Positions 35,250 through 47,705 of a stretch of 64,000 nt of DNA are shown one piece after another. The translations under genes and the position numbers were made by a program. Under the pieces are notes generated by a model. That model did not search any database. It had not been told where the DNA came from and saw only the letters and a list, made by a program, of their open reading frames with translations. Positions within the stretch are counted from its first letter, which is position 1. Every line of letters begins with the position of its first letter. Source of the stretch: Megalobrama amblycephala (lineage: Eukaryota > Chordata > Actinopteri > Cypriniformes > Xenocyprididae); NCBI RefSeq assembly GCF_018812025.1, contig NC_063049.1, positions 20,644,909-20,708,908 of the forward strand, read 5' to 3'.

Positions 35250-36718
35250 CAAACCCGATTCCAAAAAAGTTGGGACACTGTACAAATTGTGAATAAAAAC
35301 AGAATGCAATGATGTGGAAGTTTCAAATTTCAATATTTAATCAGAATACAACATAGATGACATATCAAATGTTTAAACTGAGAAAATGTATCATTTTAAG
35401 GGAAAAATAAGTTGATTTTAAATTTCATGGCATCAACACATCTCAAAAAAGTTGGGTCAAGGCCATGTTTACCACTGTGTGGCATCCCCTCTTCTTTTTA
35501 TAACAGTCTGCAAACGTCTGGGGACTGAGGAGACAAGTTGCTCAAGTTTAGGAATAGGAATGTTGTCCCATTCTTGTCTAATACAGGCTTCTAATTGCTC
35601 AACTGTCTTAGGTCTTCTTTGTCGCATCTTCCTCTTTATGATGCTTAATGTTGCAGGCTGCAGGCTGGCCATTTCAGTACCCGGATCCTTCTTCTACGCA
35701 GCCATGATGTTTCAATTGATGCAGTATGTGGTCTGGCATTGTCATGTTGGAAAATGCAAGGTCTTCCCTGAAAGAGACGACGTCTGGATGGGAGCATATG
35801 TTGTTCTAGAACTTGGATATACCTTTCAGCATTGATGGTGCCTTTCCAGATGTGTAAGCTGCCCATGCCACACGCACTCATGCAACCACATACCATCAGA
35901 GATGCAGGCTTCTGAACTGAGCACTGATAACAACTTGGGTTGTCCTTGTCCTCTTTAGTCTGGATGACATGGCGTCCCAGTTTTCCAAAAAGAACCTCAA
36001 ATTTTGATTCGTCTGACCACAGAACAGTTTTCCACTTTGCCACAGTCCATTTTAAATGAGCCTTGGCCCAGAGAAAGCGCCTGCACTTCTGGATCATGTT
36101 AAGATATGGCTTCTTTTTTGACCTATAGAGTTTTAGCCGGCAACGGCGAATGGCACGGTGGATTGTGTTCACCGACAATGTTTTCTGGAACTATTCCTGA
36201 GCCCATGTTGTGATTTCCATTACAGTAGCATTCCTGTATGTGATGCAGTGCCGTCTAAGGGCCCGAAGATCACGGGCATCCAGTATGGTTTTCCGGCCTT
36301 GACCCTTACGCACAGAGATTTTTCCAGATTCTCTGAATTTTTGGATGATATTATGCACTGTAGATGATGATCACTTCAAACTCTTTGCAATATCAACTCC
36401 TTTCTGATATTGCTTCACTATTTTTCGCTGCAGCATTTGGGGAATTGGTGATCCTCTGCCCATCTTGACTTCTGAGAGACACTGCCACTCTAAGAGGCTC
36501 TTTTTATACCCAATCATGTTGCCAATTGACCTGTGTGTAGCTCTCATGAAATCCAAAATGAGCCAATATTTGGCATGACATTTCAAAATGTCTCACTTTC
36601 AACATTTGATATGTTATCTATATTCTATTGTGAATAAAATATAAGTTTATGAGATTTGTAAATTATTGCATTCCAATTTTATTCACAATTTGTACAGTGT
36701 CCCAGCTTTTTTGGTTTG
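35250..36718 (-). mobile_element. Tc1/mariner-like transposon, decayed
   Basis: Flanked by TA on both sides (35248-35249, 36719-36720). The left TIR CAAACCCGATTCCAAAAAAG and the right TIR (inverted CAAACCAAAAAAGCTGGGAC) agree except for a 7-bp deletion in the right copy. Both continue with 'ggacactgtacaaattgtga'. It carries a broken minus-strand transposase. Confidence 0.85.
35469..36463 (-). pseudogene. Tc1-like transposase pseudogene
   Basis: DDE transposase of a Tc1-family cut-and-paste element. The start is taken as MGRGSPIPQ at 36463, giving the N-terminal helix-turn-helix region (IVKQYQKGVDIAKSLK). The catalytic core shows the first Asp in WSDESKFEV and the second in FQHDNARPHTA. Breaks: an in-frame TGA after AKSLK, an in-frame TAG after TWAQE, and a deletion plus frameshift after LKWPACS (about 35650-35660). 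That deletion removes the segment where this family has its third catalytic acidic residue (SPDL.PIEN.W). The C-terminal part resumes in another frame as IIKRKMRQRRPKTVEQLE. It cannot make an active enzyme. Confidence 0.85.
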
Positions 36719-37199
36719 TAAATTAGAAGTAGACATTAGGCTACATATTTAGCCTTTTGGTACTGTAAAGTAAAAAAGAGATTTGAGATGCTGTAAATAT
36801 CAGACAGAAATATTATATTTAATTCAAAGTGGGTTTTTTTTATCACTGTTTGTAAACTACATTGGGACAATCATAAGAGATGAACCTGTCTTCTTGGGTG
36901 AATGCTACGCTAAAGTTTTCTGAGAGAATTCAAAATCATTGAAATATTTTTCCCCCATCTCATATTCTTTCTATCACCCTGTCCCTTTAGGGTCTCTGTA
37001 GAGCACTAGTAATCCAGATTTGGTAATCTGAAAAAGTGTGTATCTGGATCAGGGTGATCCAATCCAATTTTGCTTTGAAAAACCAGCACAAAAGTAAGAT
37101 GGATTGTCTGATCCTGGATAGCAAAACCATGGGATTCCAATGGATTTCCAAATCTAGATCATTCTGATCCAGATTAAACTTTTTGAACAACAGGCCCTA

Positions 37200-38850
37200 A
37201 AAGCCTCCCTATCCTGCGAATACTTTGTTATTCCTTTCACTCCAAACATCCACTTTGTTCACTGTTCAGACACCTGACCTTTCAAATGAACTGACCTTTC
37301 AAATAAATGAGGAAGAGGTGATTTCACAGGAAATACATAAAAGATAGGCTAAGTGATGTGGATGGATGAGGGAATGATTTGTATCACAGGATAGTGGATC
37401 AGGGAGGGCCAGGCTCCAGCGAGAGAGGGGGCTTATATCCTCAATAAGCTTTTTAGTTCTTCTGACAGGTAAAAGACAGGGGAAAGACATCTATATTCTG
37501 GACAGGTACCCTCTCTGTTCATGTTCATGTTTTATTTATCTTCAGATCCTCTCTGTTATCTCTCTTTCTGTTCTAACTCTTCATTTCTGAGCATTCCACA
37601 CCTTCCTCTATGGCTGTCATGTGGGTTTGTTTTTCTCTGTGCATTCATGGCATGGTGTAAGTGGATTTAGGTCTACTGTCCATTACATGTGAAGCAGGAT
37701 GACGGCAAGGGGTCTTAAACTGGAGGCAGATGAAAGTGAGTTTGCAGGGACAGAATTTGCAAGTGTGCTATATTGGAGAAGTTCTGCATATGTCAGGTTT
37801 AAGACAGTAATGACATTTTAATTAAAAATTAGGGAGGAAATTGTCTTTCCCTGATAGATATCACAGAATTAACTATCCTGAGATAAATGACATATAAAAA
37901 TACTTTGATTTTTACTCTGTAAAATGAAATAAAAGTGCTGCTGTTACATTCTTTGATAGCCAGTCAAAAGGATTTTGAGGCGCTGTGTGCCTGTCAATCA
38001 TTTTGAGGCTTCACGTCAGGAATCAGTCCATATGCGAAGCCGGATTTCTCTTATGTCAACAACAACGGCGAACACCGCTAAACATCCTAAACAAAATAGG
38101 AAGACAGAGGAGAATAAAGTGACCAAAACAGAAGCAAGAGGAGACATTTTTCACTGCTGCAGGGAGCTGAGAGCTTCACGCATTCGAAACAGGTGCCGAA
38201 CTTGCTTTGCATCCGCTTAAACAGGTCATACTGTGGTAATGCCAAAGCAGTGTGGTTTGTTGAAAAAAGGGAGATGTCTAGTTGTTTGGCTAAAATGGCT
38301 AGAACGGCTACCATTAATTACAACAGCTTATTTTTTTTATTTTTTTTTTTGAAATACAACTGTTTAAGTGCTGCAATTTCAGTGTTACATGAGCTTATAG
38401 TATATGAGCTTATAGTTTATTGGATAGTATATAGTATTAGTATAGTATGGTATGGTATTCTCATGTAGAAACTGTGGTAGTTGTAAACTTTCTGTCATAT
38501 AGGCTAGATCACAACCAATTATACTGCAGTAGGTGTTCTATATATTATTAACTAGCCTATAGTAAACATAACATTTTATCATATTATATTGAGACATAAC
38601 ATTTTAGTAATGAGATTCAGACATTTTAAGTACCTTTATTGTAAAGGTGGATTGTTATATTGCGAGATTTCATTTTTTGATTAATTTTCTCACAATTTTC
38701 ATACATTGCTCTGCACTGGAATTTGTGGTGGGCACTAAGACTAATGCTGCCTTCACATGTTATCGAAATTATTGCAAATAGTTTTGTAGTAAAAAAACGC
38801 CCTCTCAAGTCGTATATCACTGGGAAGCTCAGGGATATTTTTATATCCCA
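37200..38850. other. Intergenic DNA
   Basis: Non-coding. 38380-38460 is a degenerate 'tatagtat' simple repeat. I see no gene. Confidence 0.4.
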
Positions 38851-39034
38851 GTTGTTCAAAAAGTTTAATCTGGATCAGAACAATCTATATTTGGAAATCC
38901 AATGTTTTGCTATCCAGGTATCAAGTAATCCATCTTACTTTTGTGCTGGTTTTTCAAAGCAAAATAGGATTGGATCACCCTTATCCAGATACACACTTTT
39001 TCAGATTACTAAATCTGGATTGCCAGTGCTCCAA
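38851..39034 (-). repeat. Inverted copy of 37010-37200
   Basis: Shares 'ttgttcaaaaagtttaatct', 'cttttgtgctggtttttcaaa' and 'cagatacacactttttcaga' with the inverse of 37010-37200, 1.65 kb away. Confidence 0.75.
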
Positions 39035-39916
39035 ATAGGGTTGCATTTCACAATGTAGGCTACTAGCTATGTAAACAGCAACAGGTAGAAAAGTCAGTGT
39101 GGGTCACTTTAAGTGTTTTTATATAAAGAAAAAGAAACAACATAAGCAAACAAACAACCCCTTCCATTTTAAAATTCCTTTAAATAGTCAGACCCCTACG
39201 GAGGCACTAAAAGGACATGGTGATGGGATTTTTTTACTTTACTTACTGAAAGGCTTAAAGGTGCCCTCGAATGAAAAATTGAATTTACCTTGGCATAGTT
39301 GAATAACAAGAGTTCAGTACATGGAAATGACATACATTGAGTTTCAAACCCCATTGCTTCCTCTTTCTTATGTAAATCTAATTTGTTTAAAAGACTTCCG
39401 GAAAACATGCGGATCTCAACATAACACCGACTGTTACGTAACAGTCGGGATCATTAATATGTATGACCCCAATATTTGCATATATGCCAGCCCATGTTCG
39501 ACGCATTAGACAAGGAAAGGCAGTATTAACGTCTGGATCTGTGCACAGACTAGGTAAGCAAGCAAGAACAACAGCGAAAAATGGCAGATGGAGCAATAAT
39601 AACTGACATGATCCATGATAGCATGATATTTTTAGTGATATTTGTAAATTGTCTTTCTAAATGTTTCGTTAGCATGTTGCTAATGTACTGTTAAATGTGG
39701 TTAAAGTTACCATCGTTTCTCACTGTATTCACGGAGACGAGCCATCGCTATTTTCATTTTTAAACACTTGCAGTCTGTATAATTCATAAACACAACTTCA
39801 TTCTTTATAAATCTCTCCAACAGTGTAGCATTAGCCGTTAGCCACAGAGCACAGCCTCAAACTCATAGAGAATCAAATGTAAACATCAAAATAAATACTT
39901 TACTCACATGATTCAA

Positions 39917-40256
39917 TAGGCTGGGCGATATATCGCATGCGATTGTCACGCGCATTTCGTCAGAAAGCCGGTTCCCTGATTACCGCTAAATCGCCATCAC
40001 CTGCTTTCAAATGGAGCGGCATTTAATAGACAGAGCCGTAGTTCACTGAAAAGCCACGCAATATCGCGTTCATATCGCAGATGAATCGCCTTCGATAATG
40101 AACGCGATATTGCGTGGCTTTTCAGTGATCTACGGCTCTGTCTATTAAATGCCGCTCCATTTGAAAGCAGGTGATGGCGATTTAGCAGTAATCAGGGAAC
40201 CGGCTTTACTGACAAAATGCGCGTGACAATCGTATGCGATATATCGCCCAGCCCTA
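39917..40256. mobile_element. Palindromic hAT-like MITE, 8-bp target duplication
   Basis: 340 bp, almost a perfect palindrome (arms about 160 bp, ends TAGGCTGGGCGATATATCGC). Flanked by TGATTCAA on both sides (39909-39916, 40257-40264). The 8-bp duplication points to hAT-type integration. No coding capacity. Confidence 0.85.
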
Positions 40257-41024
40257 TGATTCAATGTATGCACACAGCATGCATGACGAACATCTTGTAA
40301 AGATCCATTTGAGGGTTATATTAGCTGTGTGAACTTTGTAAATGCGTTGTAATATAGTCGAGAGCTCGTGTGGCAGGGAGCACGCGATTTAAAGGGGCGG
40401 CGCGCTGAAAAAATCAGTGTATAGTTAATGATGCCCCAAAATAGGCAGTTAAAAAAATTAATTTAAAAAAATCTGTGGGGTATTTTGAGCTGAAACTTTA
40501 CAGACACATTCAGGGGACAGCTTAGACTGGTAACACTTTACAATAACAGTACATGAATAACCATAAACTAATAACTAAATTAATAGTTACTTCAACATGA
40601 ACTCATGATTAGTTAAGATATGAACTAATGAAGAGTGATCCTTAACTACGACAGGAGTCATAAGGATTCATGCATGAAAACAGCAACCTTAACTACGCGT
40701 TAATATATGTTTGATAATTAATGCATTAATTAACATTTAGGGGTAAACTAAATAAATCAGCCTCCATAAGAGTAAACAAGAAGTACTCTGAATTTGAATT
40801 AAACGTGATTTAATACTGTCATAATTTACACTGTAATATCATAATCTGCCATCTGCAGCTTTGTGACAAATGATTGGAATGGCACATGATTATTTAGCCA
40901 TTAATTACATAGATCTGTCTAATCAAATGTGGAAAATAGACTAACTACCACTAATAAATTTAATTTGATCTAAACTGTTTTCTGATTTTTATAGTTCATT
41001 TACATTTAGTCATAGCTAAATCCG

Positions 41025-41420
41025 CTTGTTAAGTCGTGACATATGGAACGCCGTTTCCGGGTCGAAGCCTCGACTCGTTTCACTTGAGAATGCCATCGAC
41101 GGCCGTTTATGAGCGCTATTTATTCATTTTAAACATCAATCATTTTAAAAAGTTAAACATTTTAAATACTTACAGTCTACACAACAGTCTCCGTGCTCAC
41201 AACGTCACATATATTAATATTTTATTGATTTATAAAAGATGACTCATTGTCTGGCCATCTGGAATTTTGGTATGGAGATAAAGGTTATGATTATAATTTT
41301 TTTTGTAGTATTACACCACATCGTGTGTGTATATTAGCACCATTTGTTGTTTTCTTGTGGTATGAGATAGAGCGTTAGGACCCGGAAGCGCTGCCGCGTG
41401 ACGTCAGACTTAACAACCGG
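41025..41420. mobile_element. Small TIR element 'GTTAAGTC...TTCCGGGTC'
   Basis: 'gttaagtcgtgacatatgg...tttccgggtc' at the left is mirrored by 'gacccggaagcgc...gacttaac' at the right. Nested in the 40529-42812 element. The short ORF inside is not convincing. Confidence 0.5.
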
Positions 41421-41913
41421 ATAGTCATAGGCCTAGTTTATTCCCGGAACTAAAGTATGTAAGGTTTGTTTCTGGCGGGACACTCATTAGTGGCGCACGC
41501 TAGGTGTTCTCTTGGCGCGTTTGTTGTGTTGCTGGCATTTTAAACTAATAAATGTTGACTGCTTTGGTAAGCCGAATTAATAATTAAAGACATATTTACA
41601 TGTATGTTTTATTGGGGTTTTCAGGAGGTTATGTGCAGTTATTAACTGTATTTGTATTTTTGTCATTTAAATGTATATGCTTTGATTAGCATTAGCTTGT
41701 GGACACGTTATTTTACATGTAAATGTGCCTTATGTGTGTCTTTACAGGTATGTTTATGGCTTGCTTCAAGTCCATATATGTTTAATTATATAAATAAAAA
41801 TAAAATACAAATACTTTTTATTTTAGTTTTTTTGTACCAGGGTGTAAAGGAATAAGGATGGCACTCTATAGTGTTTATTCATATATTAGTTAATGATGTG
41901 TGATATGTGCATC

Positions 41914-42050
41914 ATGTCATGACTTTACTTGAGGGGGCACAATCATAATTAACTCATTATTAACTAAGCATATACTAACATTAACTAATGGTTTGTTAAT
42001 GTGTACTTATGTCATGACTTTACTTGAGGGGGCACAATCATAATTAATTC
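41914..42050 (+). repeat. Two-copy direct repeat, 95-bp spacing
   Basis: The motif beginning atgtcatgactttacttgag occurs at 41914 and 42009 with about 40 bp of identity. Confidence 0.8.
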
Positions 42051-42875
42051 ACTGTTAACTACTTACCAAATTCAGCTCATGATTATCATTAACTTACTAT
42101 CAAATACACATGTACTAACACAACTATATAAGTACTCAGCCCAGTTAAGTGATGTTGTGTGACTTTTCAAAAAGTCAGAGAATGGAGGTACAGTATGATC
42201 ACGGCCTGCGTCTGGATGGAGAGAGAACTTCTCAATCTGATCCCAGCAATCTGATCCCCTGACCTTAGTTCATGTTTCCTGTTTGGTTATTTTTTTGGGA
42301 ACCGATTCCTCAGGAACTGATGTAAGTCACAGTAGTTTAGTTTGATAGGAAAGAATATCACAAAACAGATTAAGACCTTTTAAGATAGTGTATTTAAATA
42401 GTGTATTTAGTATTTTATATGTTTGATAAGGAGGATAAGTGAAAATAATGGCAAACTAATCATGTGCCTTTCAGTAATGTTTATAATGAAGCTGCTGATG
42501 TCAGTAGCTTAAATTCTGACAATAATAAACTGTTTAAATTTATTTCAAAGTCCAAATATGTATTATTCCTTCTTATAGAGACTGTTTGATTTAGTTTACC
42601 CTAAATGTTAATTAATGCATTAATTATCAAACATGTATTAACGCATAGTTAAGGCTTCTGTTTTCATGCATGAATCCCTATGACTCCTGTCGTAGTTAAG
42701 GATCACTCTTCATTAGTTCATATCTTAACTAATCATGAGTTCATGTTGAAGTAACTATTAACTCAGGTATTAGTTCATGGTTATTCATGTACTGTTATTG
42801 TAAAGTGTTACCCTTAGACTTATATTACATCTTGTGAAAAAGCATTCTAGGGCACCTTTCATGGTCTACTTCTAG

Positions 42876-43042
42876 ACCTGGTTTCACAGACAGGGGATAG
42901 ACTAAGCCAGGATTAGACAGTTCAGGACATTTAAGTATCCTTATTTAAGATATGTCAGTGCAAGTTGCTTCAGTTCAAAAACAGCTAAAACATGCATTTT
43001 AGTCTATGACTAGGTTTAAGCCTTGTCTGTGAAACTGGGGGC
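42876..43042. mobile_element. Small TIR MITE 'GTTTCACAGACAGGGG'
   Basis: 'cctggtttcacagacagggg' at the left is the inverse of 'cttgtctgtgaaactggggg' at the right. About 165 bp, non-coding. Confidence 0.75.
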
Positions 43043-43049
43043 TAATTGG

Positions 43050-44485
43050 GGGAGAACGATTGCTGCTGTGACTGATATTTTTTTTATTAGTTTTTTTCCA
43101 CAACAGCTACATTGTCTTGTCTTGTCGTTAAAGTAGTGCATAATTTACATATATGAATAATTATTTGAAGAAACAGCAAAAATTGCCTTATTTGACCAAA
43201 ATTCCAGAATTGTCAGTAAGCTGACTATCTGGATGGCGCAGTGAATTTTTATGTGGTTGTCACTGAATGGGACGCTAAATATAATTTTGGCTTTAATAAG
43301 ATTTTCCCAGTAAATAGGCAGGGATAAACCTGCCTGGTGTCCTCCATGATTCTTATTCTTTCTGACAATTAAGCAATTGAATGCGACAAGCTCGTAATTA
43401 CAACTTCAGAAGTAGGAAGTATTTCTGATAACACGTGAAGGCAGCATAAATACAAAAATGATAGAGCCCATTAGATGCACATGCATCTGATAGAATTGAT
43501 GTAGCATCAACTTTTTACATTTCCAAATATCCATAAAGCCATCTCAGGATAAGAACCCATACAGCCAATAAGATGAGGTTTCTTTGCTGAACTTTTTTTT
43601 TTTTTTTTTTGCAAAGACCCCAGTCAAGATGTGTGCCACTGCTATGTTTGGTTCCTGTGGTTTGTGTAACCTTTGTTTCTGCCATGTATCTGCATGTGTG
43701 TGTGTTTGTGATACATGTGGTTTCATTAAAATTTTCCCATGTTCTCAACTCCAAAACATGTACGACAGGTCTCCAGTTTCCATGACGACCATGGAAGATT
43801 TGTTGTTGTTCTCTAGTGGAAAGATTCTCGCCTGCCACTGTCTCTTTCTGTTTGCCGATGCTCCAGTTTTAACCCCTCTTATTTGCCGCTGCTCCCAGAT
43901 TATACTTGAAGCGTAGAGCAGCTAACTAAATTTCCATGACGACTAATCTACCCCTAAATACCAAAAGCAATCAGGGCTTATTTTTACATTTTTTGTCATC
44001 CATTCTGTTTTTGTATGACACTTAAAATTGAGATGAACTCTGCAAACCAGATTAGAAGATTACTGCACTAGTGTTGCTGGAGGAGGTGTTTGACTCACAT
44101 TTCGACTGTTCTGGAAAGTAAGTTTGACTGCTGTGACTGAAAGTTTTAAAATCCATTCTTACTCTCAGCAATTCAATCCCTTGCCCTGTTTCTGTTCCAC
44201 ACTTCTGACAGTTTCTGTACCTCAGGGAGGAGTAAAAAGCAGCCAAGGACCAATGCCAGACTATCACAATCCAAAGCAGATAATCCTATACTAAATGTAG
44301 CACATGCATGTAATACAAAATATTTCTTGATGTTTCATCTAGTTTTTACTGTATTTTAAATTGTCAAATAATTACGCACAAAAAATGTTAAAGCAAGGAG
44401 CACTGGGTTGAATCTGTGAGAAATGTATAAAATCTGTACTGTGTTTTATATTACTAATTGTATTAAATTAATGTGTTTATAATAA
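43050..44485. other. Intergenic DNA
   Basis: No gene supported. Contains T19 at 43591-43609 and a (TG)n-like 'gcatgtgtgtgtgttt' stretch. Confidence 0.4.
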
Positions 44486-44659
44486 TAATAGTTCACCCAA
44501 AAGTGAAAATTCTGTCATCTACTCACCCTCATGTCATTCTAAACCTGTATGAACTCAAAGTAAGATACTTTGAAGAATGTTGGTAACCAAACAGTTCTGG
44601 AAACCATGGACTTCCACTGTATTAACAAAATAAAAAGCTCTGAGACATTTTCAACACAC

Positions 44660-45265
44660 TCTCATGGCAATTTGTAACTCTTTTGCATTGGCAAAATGGC
44701 GTTATTTGTACAATCTAATCTAATTCAAGTTATTCTATGATCTGTTTATGCCCCACTGGCGGTTAGATTTAGGGGTGGACCTTCATGCTTAAAGGGATAG
44801 TTCACCCAAAAATGAAAATGATGCCCTAATTTACTCAGCCTCAAGCCATCCAAGGTGTATACGACTTTCTTCATTCAGCTGAACGCAATCGGAGTTATAT
44901 TAAATAATGTCCTGGCTCTTCCCAGCTATGTAATGGAATCGAATAGCGGCAGAGTTTTTGAAGTTACAAAAAGCGCATCCAACCGTCATACACGTAATCC
45001 ATACGACTCCAGTGGGTTAATAAATGCCTTCTGAAGCAAAGCGATGGGTTTTAAGAAAAATATCCATATTTAAATATTTATAAACTCTGAGCACTGGCTT
45101 CTGGTAACAGCCGTGCACGTCGAGTTCTGGCGGAAGAGTAAATTATGGGATAATTTTCATTTTTGGGTGAACTAACCCTTTAAGTTTTTTCCAATCATGC
45201 GTTTCCATAAGAATCACGTTGCATGAATTCATATGAAATTGCCACCTCATGAAATCAGGTTGGAC
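44660..45265. mobile_element. Split copy of the 28820-type TIR element
   Basis: 'ctctcatggcaatttgtaac' at the left and 'gaaattgccacctcatgaaa' at the right are inverted partners. Its 'gcggttagatttaggggtgg' centre matches the 28820 element. Interrupted at 44793-45179. Confidence 0.5.
44793..45179. mobile_element. TTAA-flanked MITE 'AGGGATAGTTCACCC'
   Basis: 387 bp, ends AGGGATAGTTCACCCAAAAA and its inverse with one mismatch. Flanked by TTAA on both sides (44789-44792, 45180-45183). Non-coding. Confidence 0.85.
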
Positions 45266-45809
45266 AATTTTTTAAATCTTTTTTTTAAAGTTACACTTAG
45301 GAAAGAATGTCATACAGGAACAACATGAGGATTATTATGGGTGCTTTCTCTGATACGATTCACTGCTATATCAATGCAATTGTACTAAGCAAACTGCTTT
45401 TGATGACGTATGATTTGATAAAACTGTGTGTTTGTCTGTATTCTCACTCACTTTTCTGACAATCGTGACTGACGTACCGCAAGCAGAGTGAATGTTAATC
45501 TCATTTCAGAAATTGACTCCCGTGTTCTTTAAAACATTTGTAGTATACATTTGCGGCAGATAGACACAAGTGCCACTATGTGCTGATGCTTTGGAAGCAA
45601 AACCAAAAGAGAGGTGAGCAACGCTATGCATTTTGCTTGCTTCTCCTGTGTCGTCATGACCAAGCAACAGGGATAAACAGCTGCTGCTTTGATGATCCAA
45701 ACACACCGCGGTTTGGACTCAAATAATATATTGTCGGGTTCGGATCAGGCAATTGAACCAAGTGTGAAAGCACCCTAAATGATTACATTTTTGTGGTAAA
45801 CTATCCCTT

Positions 45810-47200
45810 TAAATTGAGAGCCAGCCCACAACTCGACTGACCCACTAGGAAAAGTCCCAATGGCCAGTCTTTTCTCGAGTATATCTTAGATGAAAGCAGA
45901 AAGAGAAAAGAATGGTGGAGGGGGAGAGAGATAGAGTCTGTTTTATCAATAAACTGACTGAGTTTTAACCCCTGTCCTGATAGCGCTATGCCTGTACTGA
46001 TGGCCAAAGTGCATTCCAAGGATTCCGGGATAGATAGGAGGCTGGATATTGTAAATCTGCTCTTTTGCAGTAAACAGACACTGGCCAGGCCTCTTCATAT
46101 GACCTGGCCTTAGTAGAACGCCTCAGACCTGTAGACGCTTCGTCTGGCATGTGTGAATCTTGTCAAGAGCTCACAAGGCCTTTCTGTCACCATGTTTGAG
46201 ATTCCTAATACAAAGCAGTTAAAAAGAACTAAATTTATATTTATTTTTATTTTTTTGTCACAAATAAATAGGTCGTTTCTTCAATAACTTTGGATAGTGG
46301 AACATACTTATAATTGCTTTTTCTGTAAATCCATATTGAAGAGCCAGTACCACCAGAGAAATGTGTTTTTCTGCAAATGCTGAATGCATTACTCAGTTCA
46401 GATGAGTGCATCGGATTTATTCCACACACTAAATGTTTTACTGGCGCTCGCTTTGTTATTTGCATACCTTATGGATGATATATAAGCTGTATTTTTTCTC
46501 AGGAATTCGCAATATTCTGCAGACTACAGCCCAAAAAAAAGTCCCACACCCTGCCTCGTACCGAGACCAGCTTTCAGAATAACTGTTGTATTGAAAAGGT
46601 GGTGGATCTTGAGTTGCATTTGTTTGCCATGCTGTAAGCAGAGAGCAGCGAGTGATGAGTTCCCCATGTGCATCTGAGGTTTCTTTCACGTTACCTGACC
46701 CTGCGTCAGACTGATGAGGTGCTGTGTGATCGGCCTTTAGTCTTTATCACCCTGGCGCCTCCTCTCAGGTCACAAGAACCTTAACCAAATGTGAAATAGA
46801 AATAGATCAGAGACGTGGATCAAAGTGATGTCTCCATGCTCGGAAAGAAGGATAAAGAAGGGGGTTAATGACAGGATGAGCTTCAGGGCAGAGGATGGAG
46901 GTTTGACCAGTCTTTTAGCCCATACTTATGAAGACTGATGATGTCTCAAGACATGCACAACAACTTCAGTCTGACCAGAGCCATGGGAAATTGACTACAA
47001 CCAAAAGAGCAAGTTTCTGTCATGTTGGCCACAAGTGGACAGCACTAATACAGGTGTAGAACAGTTGACAACAGATTACCCAAAACACATAGAGATGTAG
47101 TCTGACAATGTTGAATTTGTAGTGTAAGTGTTAATGCATCTTGAGCATGCACAAAGAGTGAAATAAATACAAACCATTTCAATATTTTATTTGGTTGTTT
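45810..47200. other. Intergenic DNA
   Basis: Non-coding; mostly unique as far as I can see. No exon or RNA gene recognised. Confidence 0.4.
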
Positions 47201-47205
47201 CCAAT

Positions 47206-47705
47206 CAAAACATACTACCGTGCAAATGTTTTTGAAAGTAGTCTCTGCTCACTGAGGCTGCATTTCTTTGATCAAAATGTAAAAAACTGTTTATATTGTG
47301 AAAAACTGTTATAATGTAAAATAACCATTTTCTATTTGTATGTATTTTAAAATGTAATTTATTCCAGTGATGGCAAAGCTAATTTTTTAATCATTACTCC
47401 AGTCTTCAGTGTCACATAATCCTTCAGAAATCATTCTAATATGCTGATTTGGTGCTCAAGAAATGTTTCTTATTATTTTCAGTGTTGAAAGCAGTTGTGC
47501 TGCTTAATATTTTTGTGAAAACCGTGATGCATTTTACTTAGGATTCTTTGATGAATAGGAAGTTCAAAAGAACAGCATTTATTTAAAGTACAATTTTTTT
47601 GTAGGATTATAAATGTCATTTTTGATCACTTTAATGCTGGCTGAATAAACTATTAATCTTTCAAAAAAGTCTTAATGACCTCAAATGACCTTTTGAACGC
47701 CGGTG
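47206..47705 (+). repeat. 'ACTGTTCAAAAG' family, near full-length copy
   Basis: The most complete uninterrupted copy here, from 'gtgcaaatgtttttgaaag' to 'ccttttgaacgccggtgt'. The core 'ttactccagtcttcagtgtc' is shared with 10325 and 59935. Confidence 0.65.

Larger units (their letters stand above)
34892..37198. mobile_element. TIR-like element split by a Tc1 copy
   Basis: The left end 'gggcccagatgttcaaaag' and the inverted right end 'gggcctgttgttcaaaaag' agree. 37010-37200 is repeated inverted at 38851-39034. The Tc1-like element at 35250-36718 sits inside. Confidence 0.5.
40529..42812. mobile_element. Non-autonomous hAT-like element with about 210-bp TIRs
   Basis: 2284 bp. Ends GGTAACACTTTACAATAACA, with TIRs of about 210 bp (40529-40750 and 42596-42812). 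Flanked by CTTAGACT on both sides (40521-40528, 42813-42820). Inside are a second TIR pair (41025-41420) and a 95-bp-spaced direct repeat starting at 41914 and 42009. No transposase seen. Confidence 0.85.
39259..42857. mobile_element. TTAA element 'AGGTGCCCTCGAATG', copy A, with two insertions
   Basis: Similar along its length to copy B at 57818-58745, in the same orientation. Left flank TTAA; right flank TTCA, probably a mutated TTAA. Without its insertions it is about 970 bp. Carries the palindromic element at 39917-40256 and the long-TIR element at 40529-42812. Confidence 0.8.
44487..45808. mobile_element. MITE 'AGTTCACCCAAAAGTG', enlarged by nested insertions
   Basis: The left 'agttcacccaaaagtgaaaa' pairs with the right 'taaactatccct|TTAA' at 45808. 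The inner parts are displaced by a second element (44660-45265), which is itself split by a third (44793-45179). Confidence 0.5.

Noticed and set aside
39917..40256. microRNA-like precursor
   Set aside because: The stem is far too long and perfect, and the flanking duplication shows it is a palindromic transposon.
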